DNA of 64,000 bases, taken from contig PDPT01000043.1 of assembly GCA_002746605.1 (NCBI GenBank), forward strand, positions 1-64,000. Direction: 5' to 3'. The number at the start of each line of letters is the position of its first letter. The stretch's first letter is position 1. The stretch comes from Ignavibacteriota bacterium (GTDB lineage: Bacteria > Bacteroidota > Ignavibacteria > Ignavibacteriales > Melioribacteraceae). Shown here piece after piece: positions 37,752 through 47,857 of the stretch. A program made the translations under genes and the position numbers. Under the pieces are notes generated by a model, which did no database searches, was not told the origin of the DNA, and saw only the letters and a list, made by a program, of their open reading frames with translations.

Positions 37752-38525
37752 TTGGAAGCAGTAGAAAAGTTAAAGCAGAAAGAAACAAAAGAGGAAAAGA
37801 AAAAACCTGACGAAATGTCTTTTCTCGAACATCTTGAAGAATTCAGGTGGAGGATTTTATATATAATTGTTGGTATTTTCCTTGGAACAATTATATCTTG
37901 GATTTTTATAGATTTCTTGGTTGAACAAATATTATTGCTGCCTGCACATAAAGCTAATATAAATTTACAAAATTTAAAACCTTTCGGGCAGCTTTTCCTC
38001 TTTTTTCAAGTAGCGGTTATAGGCGGATTTATTTTAAGTATTCCCAACGTATTTTATCAAATCTGGCAATTTATTGTTCCCGCATTAAATGAAAATGAAA
38101 AAAAATATATTGGTCGAATAGTTTTTTTCTCTTCATTATGCTTTTTAAGTGGAATTGTTTTTGCTTATTTTATTATGCTTCCGCTGACTTTAGCATTCGC
38201 AGGACAATTTGGAACAACGGCAATTGAAAATAATTTTGCGATTGATGAATACTTTTCCATAATTATTAGTGTAATGCTTGCTGCAGGTTTTATTTTTGAA
38301 CTACCAATGCTTTCTTTTTTTCTTTCTAGGATTGGAATTCTAACACCAGATTTCATGAAAAAATATAGAAGACACTCGATTGTGGCTATTTTAATTATAG
38401 CTGCAGTTTTAACGCCAGGTACCGACCCGCTTGCACAAGTAATATTGGCAATTCCTTTGGTTTTATTATATGAAATAAGTATATTCGTATCTAAATTTTC
38501 TCAGAAAAAATATATTGAAACCTAA
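37752..38525 (+). CDS. tatC: Sec-independent protein translocase subunit TatC
   Basis: 257 aa with six transmembrane helices. Family signatures: MSFLEHLEEFRWRILYIIVG at the N-terminus, including the Glu that helps bind the twin-arginine signal, LILSIPNVFYQIWQFIVPALNENEK, and ILIIAAVLTPGTDPLAQVILAIPLVLLYEISIF. The track start is TTG at 37752. An internal ATG (at MSFLEHLEEF) would give a start common in the family, and neither has a clear Shine-Dalgarno sequence. No tatA is adjacent. It overlaps the next gene by 11 bp. Confidence 0.96.
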   Translation: MEAVEKLKQKETKEEKKKPDEMSFLEHLEEFRWRILYIIVGIFLGTIISWIFIDFLVEQILLLPAHKANINLQNLKPFGQLFLFFQVAVIGGFILSIPNVFYQIWQFIVPALNENEKKYIGRIVFFSSLCFLSGIVFAYFIMLPLTLAFAGQFGTTAIENNFAIDEYFSIIISVMLAAGFIFELPMLSFFLSRIGILTPDFMKKYRRHSIVAILIIAAVLTPGTDPLAQVILAIPLVLLYEISIFVSKFSQKKYIET

Positions 38526-39492
38526 TCTTAACGACATACAAAAACCTGTAAAAAAAGAATTAAATCAATTTAATAAGCTATTTAAAGAAGCGTTAAAATC
38601 TGAGATAGGAATAGTTGATTTAGTTACAAAATATATTCTTAAACAAAAAGGAAAAAAAATTCGTCCGATTTTAGTTTTAACCTCTGCCAAAACAGCCGGC
38701 TCAATAAACGAAAGGACTTACAGAGGAGCTAATCTCGTAGAATTACTACACACCGCAACTCTTGTGCATGATGATGTTGTAGATAGTGCAGAACGCAGAA
38801 GAGGTCTTCCTTCAATAAATGCAGTTTGGAAAAATAAAGTTGCCGTACTTATGGGTGATTATCTCCTTTCTCGCGGCTTACTCCTTTCTGTAGAAGGAAA
38901 CGATTACGATTTTTTACAAGTTATAACACAAACAGTAAAAAGAATGTCCGAAGGTGAATTATTACAGATAAGAAAAAGTCAAAAATTAGATATTGATGAA
39001 AAAACTTACTACAGAATTATTTCTGATAAAACTGCTTCTCTATTTTCCACTTGCTGCGAAATCGGAGCTTCCAGCACTACCGATAACAAAAAACAAATTG
39101 AAGCAATGGGTAATTACGGAGAGTATTTAGGATTAGCATTTCAAATTAGAGATGATATTTTAGATTATATCGGTTCTGCTAAAATTGTGGGGAAGCCTCT
39201 CGGAGCTGATATAAAGGATAAAAAAATTACTCTGCCTCTTATTCATTCATTAAACTCCGCATCAAAAAGTGAGAGAGCCGAAATAATAAAATGGATTAAA
39301 AACGGAAAGAAAAATAAAAACATTGATAAAATACTTGACTTTGTAAATAAGTACAAAGGAATTGAATATGCCGAATCCGTTGCTCTCAGTTATGTGAATA
39401 AAGCAAAGAAAGAACTCGAAATCTTCAATCAATCAGAAAGTAAAGAAGCTCTTATAAACCTACTTGATTTCATAATACACAGGAAAAAGTAA
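38515..39492 (+). CDS. Long-chain polyprenyl diphosphate synthase
   Basis: 325 aa, trans-isoprenyl diphosphate synthase. First aspartate-rich motif in LVHDDVVDSAERRRG, second in FQIRDDILDYIG, with KKIRPILVLTSA, MGDYLLSRGLLL and GADIKDKKITLPLI around them. The residues before the first motif (LLHTATLVHDD) are small, as in synthases making long side chains such as those for menaquinone, consistent with menG elsewhere in the window. Chain length not determined. TTG start, overlapping tatC by 11 bp; last gene of the run. Confidence 0.93.
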   Translation: MKPNLNDIQKPVKKELNQFNKLFKEALKSEIGIVDLVTKYILKQKGKKIRPILVLTSAKTAGSINERTYRGANLVELLHTATLVHDDVVDSAERRRGLPSINAVWKNKVAVLMGDYLLSRGLLLSVEGNDYDFLQVITQTVKRMSEGELLQIRKSQKLDIDEKTYYRIISDKTASLFSTCCEIGASSTTDNKKQIEAMGNYGEYLGLAFQIRDDILDYIGSAKIVGKPLGADIKDKKITLPLIHSLNSASKSERAEIIKWIKNGKKNKNIDKILDFVNKYKGIEYAESVALSYVNKAKKELEIFNQSESKEALINLLDFIIHRKK

Positions 39493-39516
39493 GAAACAAA
39501 CTTTTATTTTTAATTT

Positions 39517-39564
39517 CTCTGCGCTCTCTGAAGTTAAGAATTATTCACCCAAAAGAGCACAGAG
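39517..39564. repeat. Long-loop inverted repeat between convergent genes
   Basis: CTCTGCGCTCT (39517-39527) and AGAGCACAGAG (39554-39564) are complementary at 10 of 11 positions around a 26-nt loop. It lies in the 85-nt gap between the convergent polyprenyl synthase and amidase genes. The CTCTGTG...-type wording recalls dispersed intergenic repeats of related genomes, from memory only. It could act as a terminator for either side. Confidence 0.5.
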
Positions 39565-39577
39565 CTATATAAAAGAT

Positions 39578-41989
39578 TTATTTCATAAGTACCATCTTCT
39601 TGGTTGATACAAAACTACCTGCTTGCAATCTATAAAAATAAATCCCGCTTGCAAGTTTATTGCCGCTAGACGAGCTTCTGTAAGCATCAAACTTTACTTG
39701 ATAGTTACCCGGACTTTGTTGCTTATTAACTAACGTAGCAACTTCATTTCCCAATACATCGTAAACTATCAATTTTACGTTTAACATTTGCCCTGTCGTA
39801 GAACGGGTAGACTGTTTTATATTTGACGGAATTGCGTAATTTATTGTTGTAACAGGATTAAACGGATTAGGATAATTTTGTTCAAGTACAAATTCATCTG
39901 GAATAGTGTTATGTAGTTTGCCGATATCTGTTATATAATCTGTAATTGCTTTATCAAAATAAATGTTGCTTATTTTTTTTCCTTCCTCGTTCTGACTAAT
40001 TACAACACTATGAAATTTTAAATTAGAGTATGATGATAAATCAACCTGTATAAATTTCCAGCCTGTCCAATCAATTTTTTTGATAACTATTGGAATATTA
40101 GTATCGTTTTTATCTCTAAACCAAAATTCCAAGTTATTGTAACTTAAATCACCAAAAATCCACATTCCAAAATTTCCGGTATTTGCTGGAAGTGTAGGCT
40201 GTTTGGTATTATAAACACGGCAAACTCCATTTGAATCATTTACGAACTCATACATTAAAAGTAAAGAATTACTTCCACTAATTTTTCTCGTACCAACGGC
40301 ATAAATATTTGTGTTAACAGGATTTACACCAACAGTAGAACCGCTCTGTTCAGGCTCCCACAAATCACTAACTGATTCAAAATCGTCAACCGTTGTTCCT
40401 TCGTGCTTACTATTTACTTCGGTTGTAAAGTTAATTATTACATCGGATTCTAAATTTGCACCAAATGTATTTTTAATTTTACTTAAAACTTTAACTGTAT
40501 ATAATGAATTATTTTTAAGAGGAGCACTTGGTTCAAAAATGATTTTACCGTTTTCATAATCAGTTTCTTTAATTACAAGATCTACACTATTATTCTGTGA
40601 ATCTTTAAATAAAACATTTCCTCCAAGCGAGGTAGTATTTATAGGTGCATCAAACTCCATAATTATTTTTACAGTAGTACTTATATCTGTATCCCTATCA
40701 GCAGGATAAGATTTCACAAGTTTTAAAGCATTTTGCGTTGTAAACTTACGTACAAACGAATTAGCAATATTTACATCATAAATGCTCTTTGCAGCAGTAT
40801 CTAATTTTATTTGATATTCTACTCCTTGCTCGAAGAATTCGTTTGGAGTAAAAATTACTGTTCTATCATAATTTTTCCAAGTAAAGGTTCCTTCAATAGA
40901 GGGAGTTAAACTAAATGCTTCCTCAACTGAAGCTGTATTCATTTTAACATTAAAACTTAAAGATATTTTTGCATCTGCCCTTACATCTATTGAATCTTCA
41001 GGGAGCTCAAGTGTAACATCAGGGGAATTGTAATTTGGTTTTGGAGTTAAATATTTATCAACAAAAGTAGTTTGTCCGGCTGTAACTGTTACGTTTGCCA
41101 CAGTATCAGGAAGATAATCCGTAGCTTCAAGAATAAGGCTGTAAGTTCCAGGGAGCAAAGTGTCTAATAAATAAAATCCGTTATTATAAGTATCTCCGTT
41201 ATAAACTTTGTTATCATTGAGCAAAGTAACCTTTATATTATTTAAGGGTTTTTTACCATCATCAGTTGAAGGTATGTAATAATAATCAACTACTTCAAAA
41301 GGATCACGTAAGATACCGGCAATTTCTCCGACAGGTAAAGTTGCTTTATTGTAATAACTAATAAATGATTTTAGTATTGCCCATGCTTCATGCTTACAAT
41401 AAGCGTTATTCTTTAATCTCCATGACTCGGGAATGTAATCATGAAAAGAACCTTCCGATAAAGTGCCGGGCATTGTTAAAGTTCTTAAAACTCCAAGATT
41501 AAATCCAAGAAATGAATAATCACCGCGTACATATTTTCCTGTAGTTCTATGAACTTTATATATTTCATTAACCATTATATTACACATTTGTTTAGCTTCG
41601 GCAAAAGCCGGACTACCATTAGTTTCTTTGTAAAGCATCAAAGTATAATTTGATTTTCCTTTGAATGCATTACTATGTATTGAATGAAAAAAATCGGCAT
41701 CAAAATTATTAGCTCTTGCACCTATTACCGAAAGTCCTAAATCATCTGCGGATGTATTAGTTGTACGCGAAATTTCTGTTGTTGCATTTAGTGAATCTAA
41801 CATTGCTTTAAGATAAAGTCCTTTAGTTAAGTTTCCTTCACTTTCCCAGAAACCTGTTGCGGGAATGTAACGATCGTTTGAGTCATGTCCGCCATGTCCG
41901 GGGTTTATATAAATTCTTATTCCCGTAAAATCTTGTGCAAAAATTGAAGTGCTTATTACAAATAATGTTATTAAAATTTTCTTTATCAT
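39578..41989 (-). CDS. Secreted N-acetylmuramoyl-L-alanine amidase with T9SS sorting domain
   Basis: 803 aa. Signal peptide, then an Amidase_3 domain (about 22-215) with zinc-site motifs [13 protein letters not shown], the Glu in [11 protein letters not shown] and HSIHSNAF. A carboxypeptidase-regulatory-like domain follows ([16 protein letters not shown] preceded by [17 protein letters not shown]), then two Ig-like domains ([40 protein letters not shown]) and a possible carbohydrate-binding module. The end, [19 protein letters not shown] through [11 protein letters not shown] to KKMVLMK, is a type A T9SS sorting domain. It probably cleaves peptide stems of peptidoglycan outside the cell or at the surface. 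It follows the propeller gene by 8 bp in a four-gene operon. Confidence 0.92.
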   Translation of the reverse strand: MIKKILITLFVISTSIFAQDFTGIRIYINPGHGGHDSNDRYIPATGFWESEGNLTKGLYLKAMLDSLNATTEISRTTNTSADDLGLSVIGARANNFDADFFHSIHSNAFKGKSNYTLMLYKETNGSPAFAEAKQMCNIMVNEIYKVHRTTGKYVRGDYSFLGFNLGVLRTLTMPGTLSEGSFHDYIPESWRLKNNAYCKHEAWAILKSFISYYNKATLPVGEIAGILRDPFEVVDYYYIPSTDDGKKPLNNIKVTLLNDNKVYNGDTYNNGFYLLDTLLPGTYSLILEATDYLPDTVANVTVTAGQTTFVDKYLTPKPNYNSPDVTLELPEDSIDVRADAKISLSFNVKMNTASVEEAFSLTPSIEGTFTWKNYDRTVIFTPNEFFEQGVEYQIKLDTAAKSIYDVNIANSFVRKFTTQNALKLVKSYPADRDTDISTTVKIIMEFDAPINTTSLGGNVLFKDSQNNSVDLVIKETDYENGKIIFEPSAPLKNNSLYTVKVLSKIKNTFGANLESDVIINFTTEVNSKHEGTTVDDFESVSDLWEPEQSGSTVGVNPVNTNIYAVGTRKISGSNSLLLMYEFVNDSNGVCRVYNTKQPTLPANTGNFGMWIFGDLSYNNLEFWFRDKNDTNIPIVIKKIDWTGWKFIQVDLSSYSNLKFHSVVISQNEEGKKISNIYFDKAITDYITDIGKLHNTIPDEFVLEQNYPNPFNPVTTINYAIPSNIKQSTRSTTGQMLNVKLIVYDVLGNEVATLVNKQQSPGNYQVKFDAYRSSSSGNKLASGIYFYRLQAGSFVSTKKMVLMK

Positions 41990-41997
41990 CTCTTCAC

Positions 41998-42921
41998 CTA
42001 TTTTTTAATTTCTAATTCTGAAATTATCAATTCACCTTGCGTAGTATTATACACAAGTTTATCGCCTGAATTAGACCATTCAGGATACATCTCAATTTTA
42101 TTATCTGTATCGGTAATCCTGAAAGATTCTTTATCATCGATCGAATAGATAAAAATATCTGATGAAGTAAAAACATGTCCGTCATCTTTATCAATCATAT
42201 AAGAAATGAATTTATCATCAGGTGAAAATTTAGGATAATGTGCTTCTTTAACGTTAAGTATTACATTTCCGTTTAAGTCACAAACAAAAGCACCTTGAGT
42301 TCCGAACGTAAAAAGTATTTTAGTTCCATCATTTGATAATGAAGCCCAAACATAAGCACCTTCTCCAAGTGGATTTAATTTGGTCTTTCTCTCATTTTCA
42401 ATCAGCAGTAAATCATCTCCTTCAATTAACAAAGCTATGTTAGGTAAACTTGCTTTCTGCAACGATTTTTCAGAAACTTTAATCATTTGAGGTACAGAAT
42501 CTTCTACTAAAAGAATCTTAGATGTAACAATTTGATTCGGTAGCTTTAATGTTCTCTTATTTTTAATTAAAACTTTAGCAGTTTTATTTTCAATATTATA
42601 ATTTTTAACTGTAAAATATTTAAGCTTATTTACAAAATCAAACTTTCTGTAAACAATATTGTCAGCCATAATTTGAGGCCTGAAGCCCGCACCTTGTTCC
42701 GTTGTAATTACTTCTTCCCTTTTGGTTGCAAAATTATATAAAGAAAGTCCTTTATAATTTGATGAAGTAAAAATAATTCCGCTATCGTCTTTAGTAAATT
42801 TAGGGTAAAACGCTTCGCCGGAGTTTTTCAATTGAATTGTTTCTGTGCTTTTAACACTAACTTTTTGAGCTAAAACAAAGTTTAGTGCAACTATAAGTAT
42901 TATTGATATTTTTTTTACCAT
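41998..42921 (-). CDS. Exported TolB/PD40-like beta-propeller protein
   Basis: 307 aa. Signal peptide ([15 protein letters not shown]). Propeller blades: [60 protein letters not shown] and [21 protein letters not shown], the WD40-like/PD40 pattern of TolB and DPP-IV N-terminal propellers. It starts 1 bp after the gene at 42923-43966, with which it shares the same C-terminal blade, so they look like diverged paralogues. Third gene of the operon with two cell-wall-type hydrolases. Ligand unknown. Confidence 0.83.
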   Translation of the reverse strand: MVKKISIILIVALNFVLAQKVSVKSTETIQLKNSGEAFYPKFTKDDSGIIFTSSNYKGLSLYNFATKREEVITTEQGAGFRPQIMADNIVYRKFDFVNKLKYFTVKNYNIENKTAKVLIKNKRTLKLPNQIVTSKILLVEDSVPQMIKVSEKSLQKASLPNIALLIEGDDLLLIENERKTKLNPLGEGAYVWASLSNDGTKILFTFGTQGAFVCDLNGNVILNVKEAHYPKFSPDDKFISYMIDKDDGHVFTSSDIFIYSIDDKESFRITDTDNKIEMYPEWSNSGDKLVYNTTQGELIISELEIKK

Positions 42922-42922
42922 T

Positions 42923-43966
42923 TTATTTATTCTCTATTTTAAATGAAATAATTTTAATTACGCCTTCATTATTGTTATAAACAATTTTATTTTCTGTTGG
43001 AGACCAATCAGGATTAAACCTTTGTTCAGAATTGGAATTTGTAATAGGTATAACTCTATTTGAACCTAAAAACCCTACAAAAAGTTCCGAATTTGTCAGC
43101 TTCATTCCATCGTTTTTCTCCGATGCAAAAACTACTAAGTTACTATTAAAAAGTTTACTTAGTGTAATTGCATTTCGATAAAGATTTATCGGTTCAGTTT
43201 TGAGATTCATCAACATTACACCATTATTTTTGGTTAATGCTTTTATAAATTGTCCATCTTTCGTGTAATTTACATTTACAAATTTTAATTTTTTATTATT
43301 TAATCTTACACTTTCTGAAGAACCATTATATTTGATTAAATTATTGTTTTGTACAAAGTAAAACGGAGGGTCAAAATTTTCATCAGTTTTATTCGCTTTA
43401 ATATTAAATGATTTTGGATTATTATTTTCTTGAAAATATAATTTTTTGTCAAGTAACTTGGGATAAGATATTCTATCATTAGAGCTGTAAATGGTTTTAA
43501 GTTCTTTCTTTACAAGAGAATATTTCATAATTGAAAAAGTTTTACCTGCAGTATTTCTAAAATCTTTTGTTCTGAAATATATTTCGTTTCCATCCTCAGA
43601 AACTTGAAAGTTAGCTCCCGCTTGCTGGGATTCAATAATCTTTTCGTAACTTTTTTTCTTACAATCATATACCCAAATTTGGCTAAAACTTGAATTGGTA
43701 AAGAAAACAAAATTACCATTATTAGAAAAAACGGGATTATTAAAGCTTCCGTCTTCTTTTTTAGTAATTGGACTTATCTTCTCAACCACAATTTTGTAAT
43801 CACCATTAAGTTCAACTTTTTTATTTTTTTCGTAATCTTTCTTGTGAGCTGATTGTTGCACTTCAATTTGCTGTTTTTCAGAAACACTTTTCTTCTCAGA
43901 TGTATCTTTGTTGTTAGAACAACTAACAATCAGCAAAATAATTAACGATATGAATATTTTTTTCAT
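42923..43966 (-). CDS. TolB/PD40-like beta-propeller lipoprotein
   Basis: 347 aa. Lipobox LLIVSC (MKKIFISLIILLIVSCSNNK), a charged linker (about 20-60), then propeller blades such as FNNPVFSNNGNFVFFTNSSF, NFQVSEDGNEIYFRTKDF and the last blade FNPDWSPTENKIVYNNNEGV. The final blade matches that of the next gene ([20 protein letters not shown]), marking paralogy. Probably periplasmic and lipid-anchored. It begins 10 bp after the GH18 gene. Function not established. Confidence 0.83.
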   Translation of the reverse strand: MKKIFISLIILLIVSCSNNKDTSEKKSVSEKQQIEVQQSAHKKDYEKNKKVELNGDYKIVVEKISPITKKEDGSFNNPVFSNNGNFVFFTNSSFSQIWVYDCKKKSYEKIIESQQAGANFQVSEDGNEIYFRTKDFRNTAGKTFSIMKYSLVKKELKTIYSSNDRISYPKLLDKKLYFQENNNPKSFNIKANKTDENFDPPFYFVQNNNLIKYNGSSESVRLNNKKLKFVNVNYTKDGQFIKALTKNNGVMLMNLKTEPINLYRNAITLSKLFNSNLVVFASEKNDGMKLTNSELFVGFLGSNRVIPITNSNSEQRFNPDWSPTENKIVYNNNEGVIKIISFKIENK

Positions 43967-43976
43967 TTCTTTCCTT

Positions 43977-45536
43977 TTATTTAATAACTGTCATCTTTTT
44001 AGTAAAGTAATTTCCATTAAGATTAAGTTTATAAAAATAAATTCCACTCGATAAATTTGAAGCATCAAATTTTACGGAGTATTCACCCGGTTTCTGTAAT
44101 TTATTAACTAATGTTGTAACTTCTTTACCCAAAACATCATAAATTTTAAGTGTAACAACGTTTTCGTTATTTAGAGAAAAAGAATTTTTCGAAGTAATCT
44201 GATCAGGTTGCTTTATTTCATTAGCAACAAAATTGATATTTGGGACTCTATAATTTATTGAAGTTATAGGATTAAACGGATTAGGATAATTTTGAGATAA
44301 ATAAAAATCATTCTTTAGTTTTACTTCTTTTTCAATATCAACCGTTCCGTTTCCAAATTTTTTATCTAACAGATTCCAATATTCGTTTCTTGCACCATCA
44401 TAGCATAAAGCCCACATTCCAACTCCTTTTAGTTTTTGGGAAATTGCCAAATCATATTTTAACCCTAAACTTGAATCATTATCAATCCAAACTTCGTGGT
44501 TAACAAAAACTTTATTGTATTTATACCAGGTACTATTAAATGTCGCAGACCAATTCCAACCATAATTTTCTCCTTCAATTGCTGCATTTCTGTATCTTTC
44601 AGAAGCAACAAACTTTACAGAATCTCCCAAAACTTTCCAATGCCCTCCATAGTAAGGTAAACCAAGTATCAATTTATCAGAGTTAATTCCGGCATATTCA
44701 GAATTTAATGTTTTTGTTATATTGGTATAACCTCCTATGAGCGGTGCGGTTGGTCCCGTTGAACTGCTCCATTTTCCAAAATAAGGATAACCCATTATAA
44801 AAAGGTAATCACAACTATTAGCAAGTCCAATTAAGTTCCATCCGCCCCAATTTACTGCAGGTGAAGCATACGAAACTTCATAATCTTCAGATAACGAATG
44901 AACTGAATCGGTAAGTTCCCTCATAAAATTATTGATAACGATACCTCTATCGCTTACATCAATATTACTCGCTTCAAAATCAATATTGATTCCGTCTAAG
45001 TTAAAAAGAAAAAATTTTATTTTAACGGAACTAATAAAGTTATCAATGTATTCTCTTTTAGTTAAAACTTCGTGCATTTCTGCTTTTGTAAGATCAAAGT
45101 TAATTACCGACATTTGCACATTAACACCATTTTGATGGGCTGCATTTATTACATCAGTCCAAGGCCAATCAGTGCCAGGCGGATTGTTAATAAATCCATA
45201 CTTATCAACACTAAAACTAAAAAGTGCTATGTGAGTTAAAAGTTCGTAGCGAAGATATTTTCGGTTTTTATATTCCCAATAGGGTAAATAACCGAAAACC
45301 GCTTTGCTTAATTTTCTTTCTTTAGCTTTATTTAATGGAATAATTTTTTCATTACTTCCTTTTTTTTCAAGATATTTCGGATACAATTTTCGGTAATGGT
45401 CGGACTCTAATTTATGAATTCCATCTTCATATTGGCAAAACAGATTGGTGTATAATCCTAAGATTATTAAAGGAACAATATATTTATATTTTTTAACCAA
45501 ACTTCCCATTTTTTGATTACTTGATATAAAAAACAT
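43977..45536 (-). CDS. Secreted GH18 (chitinase/glucosidase-like) protein with T9SS sorting domain
   Basis: 519 aa. N-terminal signal anchor (YIVPLIILGLYTNLFC). GH18 TIM barrel (about 78-390): VFGYLPYWEYKNRKYL, ITHIALFSFSVDKYG-like strand, and the catalytic DGxxxDxE motif as LDGINIDFEAS (Glu188 by track numbering), followed by YLFIMGYPYFGKWSS, LILGLPYYGGHW and GVGMWALCYDGA. This resembles YaaH/SleL-type and chitinase-like enzymes that cut beta-1,4-N-acetylhexosamine chains. The C-terminus [17 protein letters not shown] to FTKKMTVIK is a T9SS sorting domain. First gene of the operon. ATG 45536 and the in-frame ATG 45509 are both possible starts. Substrate undetermined: chitin, peptidoglycan or other. 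Confidence 0.9.
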   Translation of the reverse strand: MFFISSNQKMGSLVKKYKYIVPLIILGLYTNLFCQYEDGIHKLESDHYRKLYPKYLEKKGSNEKIIPLNKAKERKLSKAVFGYLPYWEYKNRKYLRYELLTHIALFSFSVDKYGFINNPPGTDWPWTDVINAAHQNGVNVQMSVINFDLTKAEMHEVLTKREYIDNFISSVKIKFFLFNLDGINIDFEASNIDVSDRGIVINNFMRELTDSVHSLSEDYEVSYASPAVNWGGWNLIGLANSCDYLFIMGYPYFGKWSSSTGPTAPLIGGYTNITKTLNSEYAGINSDKLILGLPYYGGHWKVLGDSVKFVASERYRNAAIEGENYGWNWSATFNSTWYKYNKVFVNHEVWIDNDSSLGLKYDLAISQKLKGVGMWALCYDGARNEYWNLLDKKFGNGTVDIEKEVKLKNDFYLSQNYPNPFNPITSINYRVPNINFVANEIKQPDQITSKNSFSLNNENVVTLKIYDVLGKEVTTLVNKLQKPGEYSVKFDASNLSSGIYFYKLNLNGNYFTKKMTVIK

Positions 45537-45743
45537 CTGAAAAAATAAAAAATTTTGTCATCTCAAACTTAATTATAAATCTACTAAGTGAGATTTTGAA
45601 CCGTAGTTAAAATGACGACTATTTATTTTTAACACAAACTAATTTTTAAGAGCTTATTAGAAATGATAATATTTAATTGATTTATTTTTACTATCTTTTC
45701 GGGTAAAATCAAAAATTAGTTTAACCAAATAAAAGGAAAGAAA

Positions 45744-46244
45744 ATGGCTTCAAAAAAAATTATTAACGCTTTAAACGATCAACTAACAAAAGAAATGTAT
45801 TCTTCTTATTTATACTTATCGATGTCTGCATATTTTGACGACAAAAATTTATCCGGAATGTCTCAATGGATGAAAATGCAATCTGAAGAAGAATATGAAC
45901 ACGCAATGAAATTCTATGATTTTATTTTAAGACTTGGCGGTAAAGTAAAATTAGCTGCAATTGATGCTCCGCAAACCGAATGGAAATCAGCTGAAGAAGT
46001 TTTCAAAGATTCATTAGAACATGAAAAATTTGTCTCTGCAAGTATTCATAAATTATTGGATTTAGCAATTGAAGAAAATCATCACCCTACAAAAAGTTTC
46101 TTGCAATGGTTTGTTGATGAACAAGTAGAAGAAGAAGATACAGTTCAGCAAATAGTTGATAATTTTAAACTTATCGGTGATAGTAAAGGCGGTTTGTTTA
46201 TGTTAGATAGAGAACTCGGTGCAAGAACAACAGTTGACGAATAA
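45744..46244 (+). CDS. ftnA: Ferritin
   Basis: 166 aa, bacterial FtnA-type ferritin storing iron in a 24-subunit shell. Ferroxidase ligands are visible in the helices: Glu in LTKEMYSSYLYLSM, Glu-x-x-His in SEEEYEHAMKFYDFI, Glu in FKDSLEHEKFVSAS and Gln/Glu in WFVDEQVEEEDTVQQIVD. It ends in MLDRELGART. The ATG follows AAAAGGAAAGAAA. Monocistronic, with rpmB 117 bp downstream. Confidence 0.97.
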   Translation: MASKKIINALNDQLTKEMYSSYLYLSMSAYFDDKNLSGMSQWMKMQSEEEYEHAMKFYDFILRLGGKVKLAAIDAPQTEWKSAEEVFKDSLEHEKFVSASIHKLLDLAIEENHHPTKSFLQWFVDEQVEEEDTVQQIVDNFKLIGDSKGGLFMLDRELGARTTVDE

Positions 46245-46361
46245 ATAAATTTTAGATTTAGAAATTGAAAGCTTGGGCATTATTTTTGTTAATTTGTTTG
46301 GGTTTTTTTAAAATAAATTTCTTATATTGTAATTCTGTAATTTTTAAGATTTGGAGATAAA

Positions 46362-46601
46362 ATGTCAAGAAGATGTCAAATTACTGGTGTAGAACCAATT
46401 TCAGGTAATAGTATATCTCACTCGCATAATAAAACTAAGCGTAGATTTTTACCTAACTTACATAAGAAAAGAATTTGGGTTAAGGAACTGAATAGATTTG
46501 TAAAAGTAAAATTAAGCTCAAAAGCACTTAAAAACATTTCTAAAAACGGTACTTCCGAATTAGCAAAACTAGTTCAAGAAAAGAAAATAAAAGTTTCTTA
46601 A
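46362..46601 (+). CDS. rpmB: 50S ribosomal protein L28
   Basis: 79 aa. The sequence SRRCQITGVEPISGNSISHS, HNKTKRRFLPNLHKKRIWV and RFVKVKLSSKALKNISKNG are standard L28. The first residues keep only one Cys of the zinc-type pairs, so it is the largely zinc-free form. The ATG follows TTTGGAGATAAA. A clear terminator follows 24 nt after the stop. No rpmG partner adjoins it. Confidence 0.98.
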   Translation: MSRRCQITGVEPISGNSISHSHNKTKRRFLPNLHKKRIWVKELNRFVKVKLSSKALKNISKNGTSELAKLVQEKKIKVS

Positions 46602-46624
46602 ACTTGCTTTAAATTTATTTTATT

Positions 46625-46662
46625 AAACCAATACTTTTTTAATATTGTATTGGTTTTTTTTA
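46625..46662 (+). terminator. Rho-independent terminator after rpmB
   Basis: A 10-bp perfect stem AAACCAATAC/GTATTGGTTT with a 12-nt loop, followed by a long T-run. Confidence 0.92.
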
Positions 46663-46852
46663 TTTTTAAAGATATTTTTCTTCATTTTGGCACAGTATAT
46701 TACACATTTCTCGTTTATTATTTTACTCCTCTGATTTTTTACTCTTTATATATTTTCTACTTTTTATTCTTCTTAGCTTCTTATTTTTCACATAAATTTA
46801 TTAACTTTCATTTTATAAATTATAAAAAATAAATTTATCCAAGGAAATTATA

Positions 46853-47734
46853 ATGAGTATTCTACTTGAGAAAAAAACCAAAGTTATTGTCCAAGGAATT
46901 ACAGGAAGTGAAGGTTCTTTCCATGCCGGACAAATGATTGAGTACGGAACAAATGTTGTTGGCGGTGTTACTCCCGGCAAAGGCGGTACTAAGCATCTTG
47001 GCGTTCCGGTATTTAACACAGTTGCTGATGCGGTAAAAGAAACAAAAGCCCAAGCCTCTGCAATTTTTGTTCCTCCCCCTTTCGCAGCGGATGCAATTCT
47101 TGAAGCTGCTAATGCAGGGATAAAATTGGTTGTTTGTATTACCGAAGGAATTCCTGCACAAGATATGGTAAAAGTTTATAATGCTATTAAAAAATTAGAT
47201 GTCAAATTAGTCGGACCAAACTGTCCTGGCGTTATTTCACCGGGCAAAGCTAAAATCGGAATTATGCCGGGTTTTATTCATAGAAAAGGAAGAGTAGGAG
47301 TAGTTTCTCGAAGCGGAACTCTAACTTACGAAGCAGTAAAACAACTCAGCGATTTAAAAATAGGACAATCTACTTGTGTTGGTATTGGCGGTGATCCCGT
47401 TATTGGTTCTCAATTTATAGATATTATAAAATTGTTTAATGAAGATCCGCAAACAGATGGAATAGTTATGATTGGTGAAATCGGAGGAACCGCAGAAGAA
47501 GAAGCTGCAAAATTTGTTAAGAAAAATGTCAAGAAACCTGTTGTTGGTTTTATTGCAGGCAAAACAGCACCTCCCGGAAGAAGAATGGGACATGCAGGAG
47601 CAATAATCTCAGGTGGAAAAGGAACTGCGGCAGAAAAAATGAAAGTAATGAAAAAAGCAGGGATTCATGTTGTTGAAAGTCCTGCTGATATTGGTGTTAC
47701 AATGCAGAAAGCATTAGCAGGAAAGAAAAAGTAA
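46853..47734 (+). CDS. sucD: Succinyl-CoA ligase (ADP/GDP-forming) subunit alpha
   Basis: 293 aa. CoA-binding N-terminal domain ([39 protein letters not shown]) and ligase domain with [33 protein letters not shown] and the phosphorylated His in [21 protein letters not shown]-cycle enzyme that needs the beta subunit SucC, which is not in this window; in many Bacteroidota sucC and sucD are likewise apart. The ATG follows CCAAGGAAATTATA. Confidence 0.98.
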   Translation: MSILLEKKTKVIVQGITGSEGSFHAGQMIEYGTNVVGGVTPGKGGTKHLGVPVFNTVADAVKETKAQASAIFVPPPFAADAILEAANAGIKLVVCITEGIPAQDMVKVYNAIKKLDVKLVGPNCPGVISPGKAKIGIMPGFIHRKGRVGVVSRSGTLTYEAVKQLSDLKIGQSTCVGIGGDPVIGSQFIDIIKLFNEDPQTDGIVMIGEIGGTAEEEAAKFVKKNVKKPVVGFIAGKTAPPGRRMGHAGAIISGGKGTAAEKMKVMKKAGIHVVESPADIGVTMQKALAGKKK

Positions 47735-47857
47735 ATAAAATAGTCATTAAGACTTTTTTCAAAATACGCAAAGTAGTTTATCTTTTTTCATAGAGATTGC
47801 TTTTCTTGTAGAATGCCAAATCCATATAACCATAAAGATAAATTTAAAAAATTTTAT

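Noticed and set aside
45648-45680. Possible third copy of the 47-nt hairpin repeat (AGCTTATTAGAAATGATAATATTTAATT)
   Set aside because: It shares AGCTTATTA and GAAAT-ATAAT stretches but lacks the middle, and such similarity is easy by chance in AT-rich DNA.
46650-46832. 60-aa plus-strand ORF rich in Phe and Tyr between rpmB and sucD
   Set aside because: It starts at a TTG inside the terminator T-run, has no ribosome-binding site and reads like translated AT-rich spacer.
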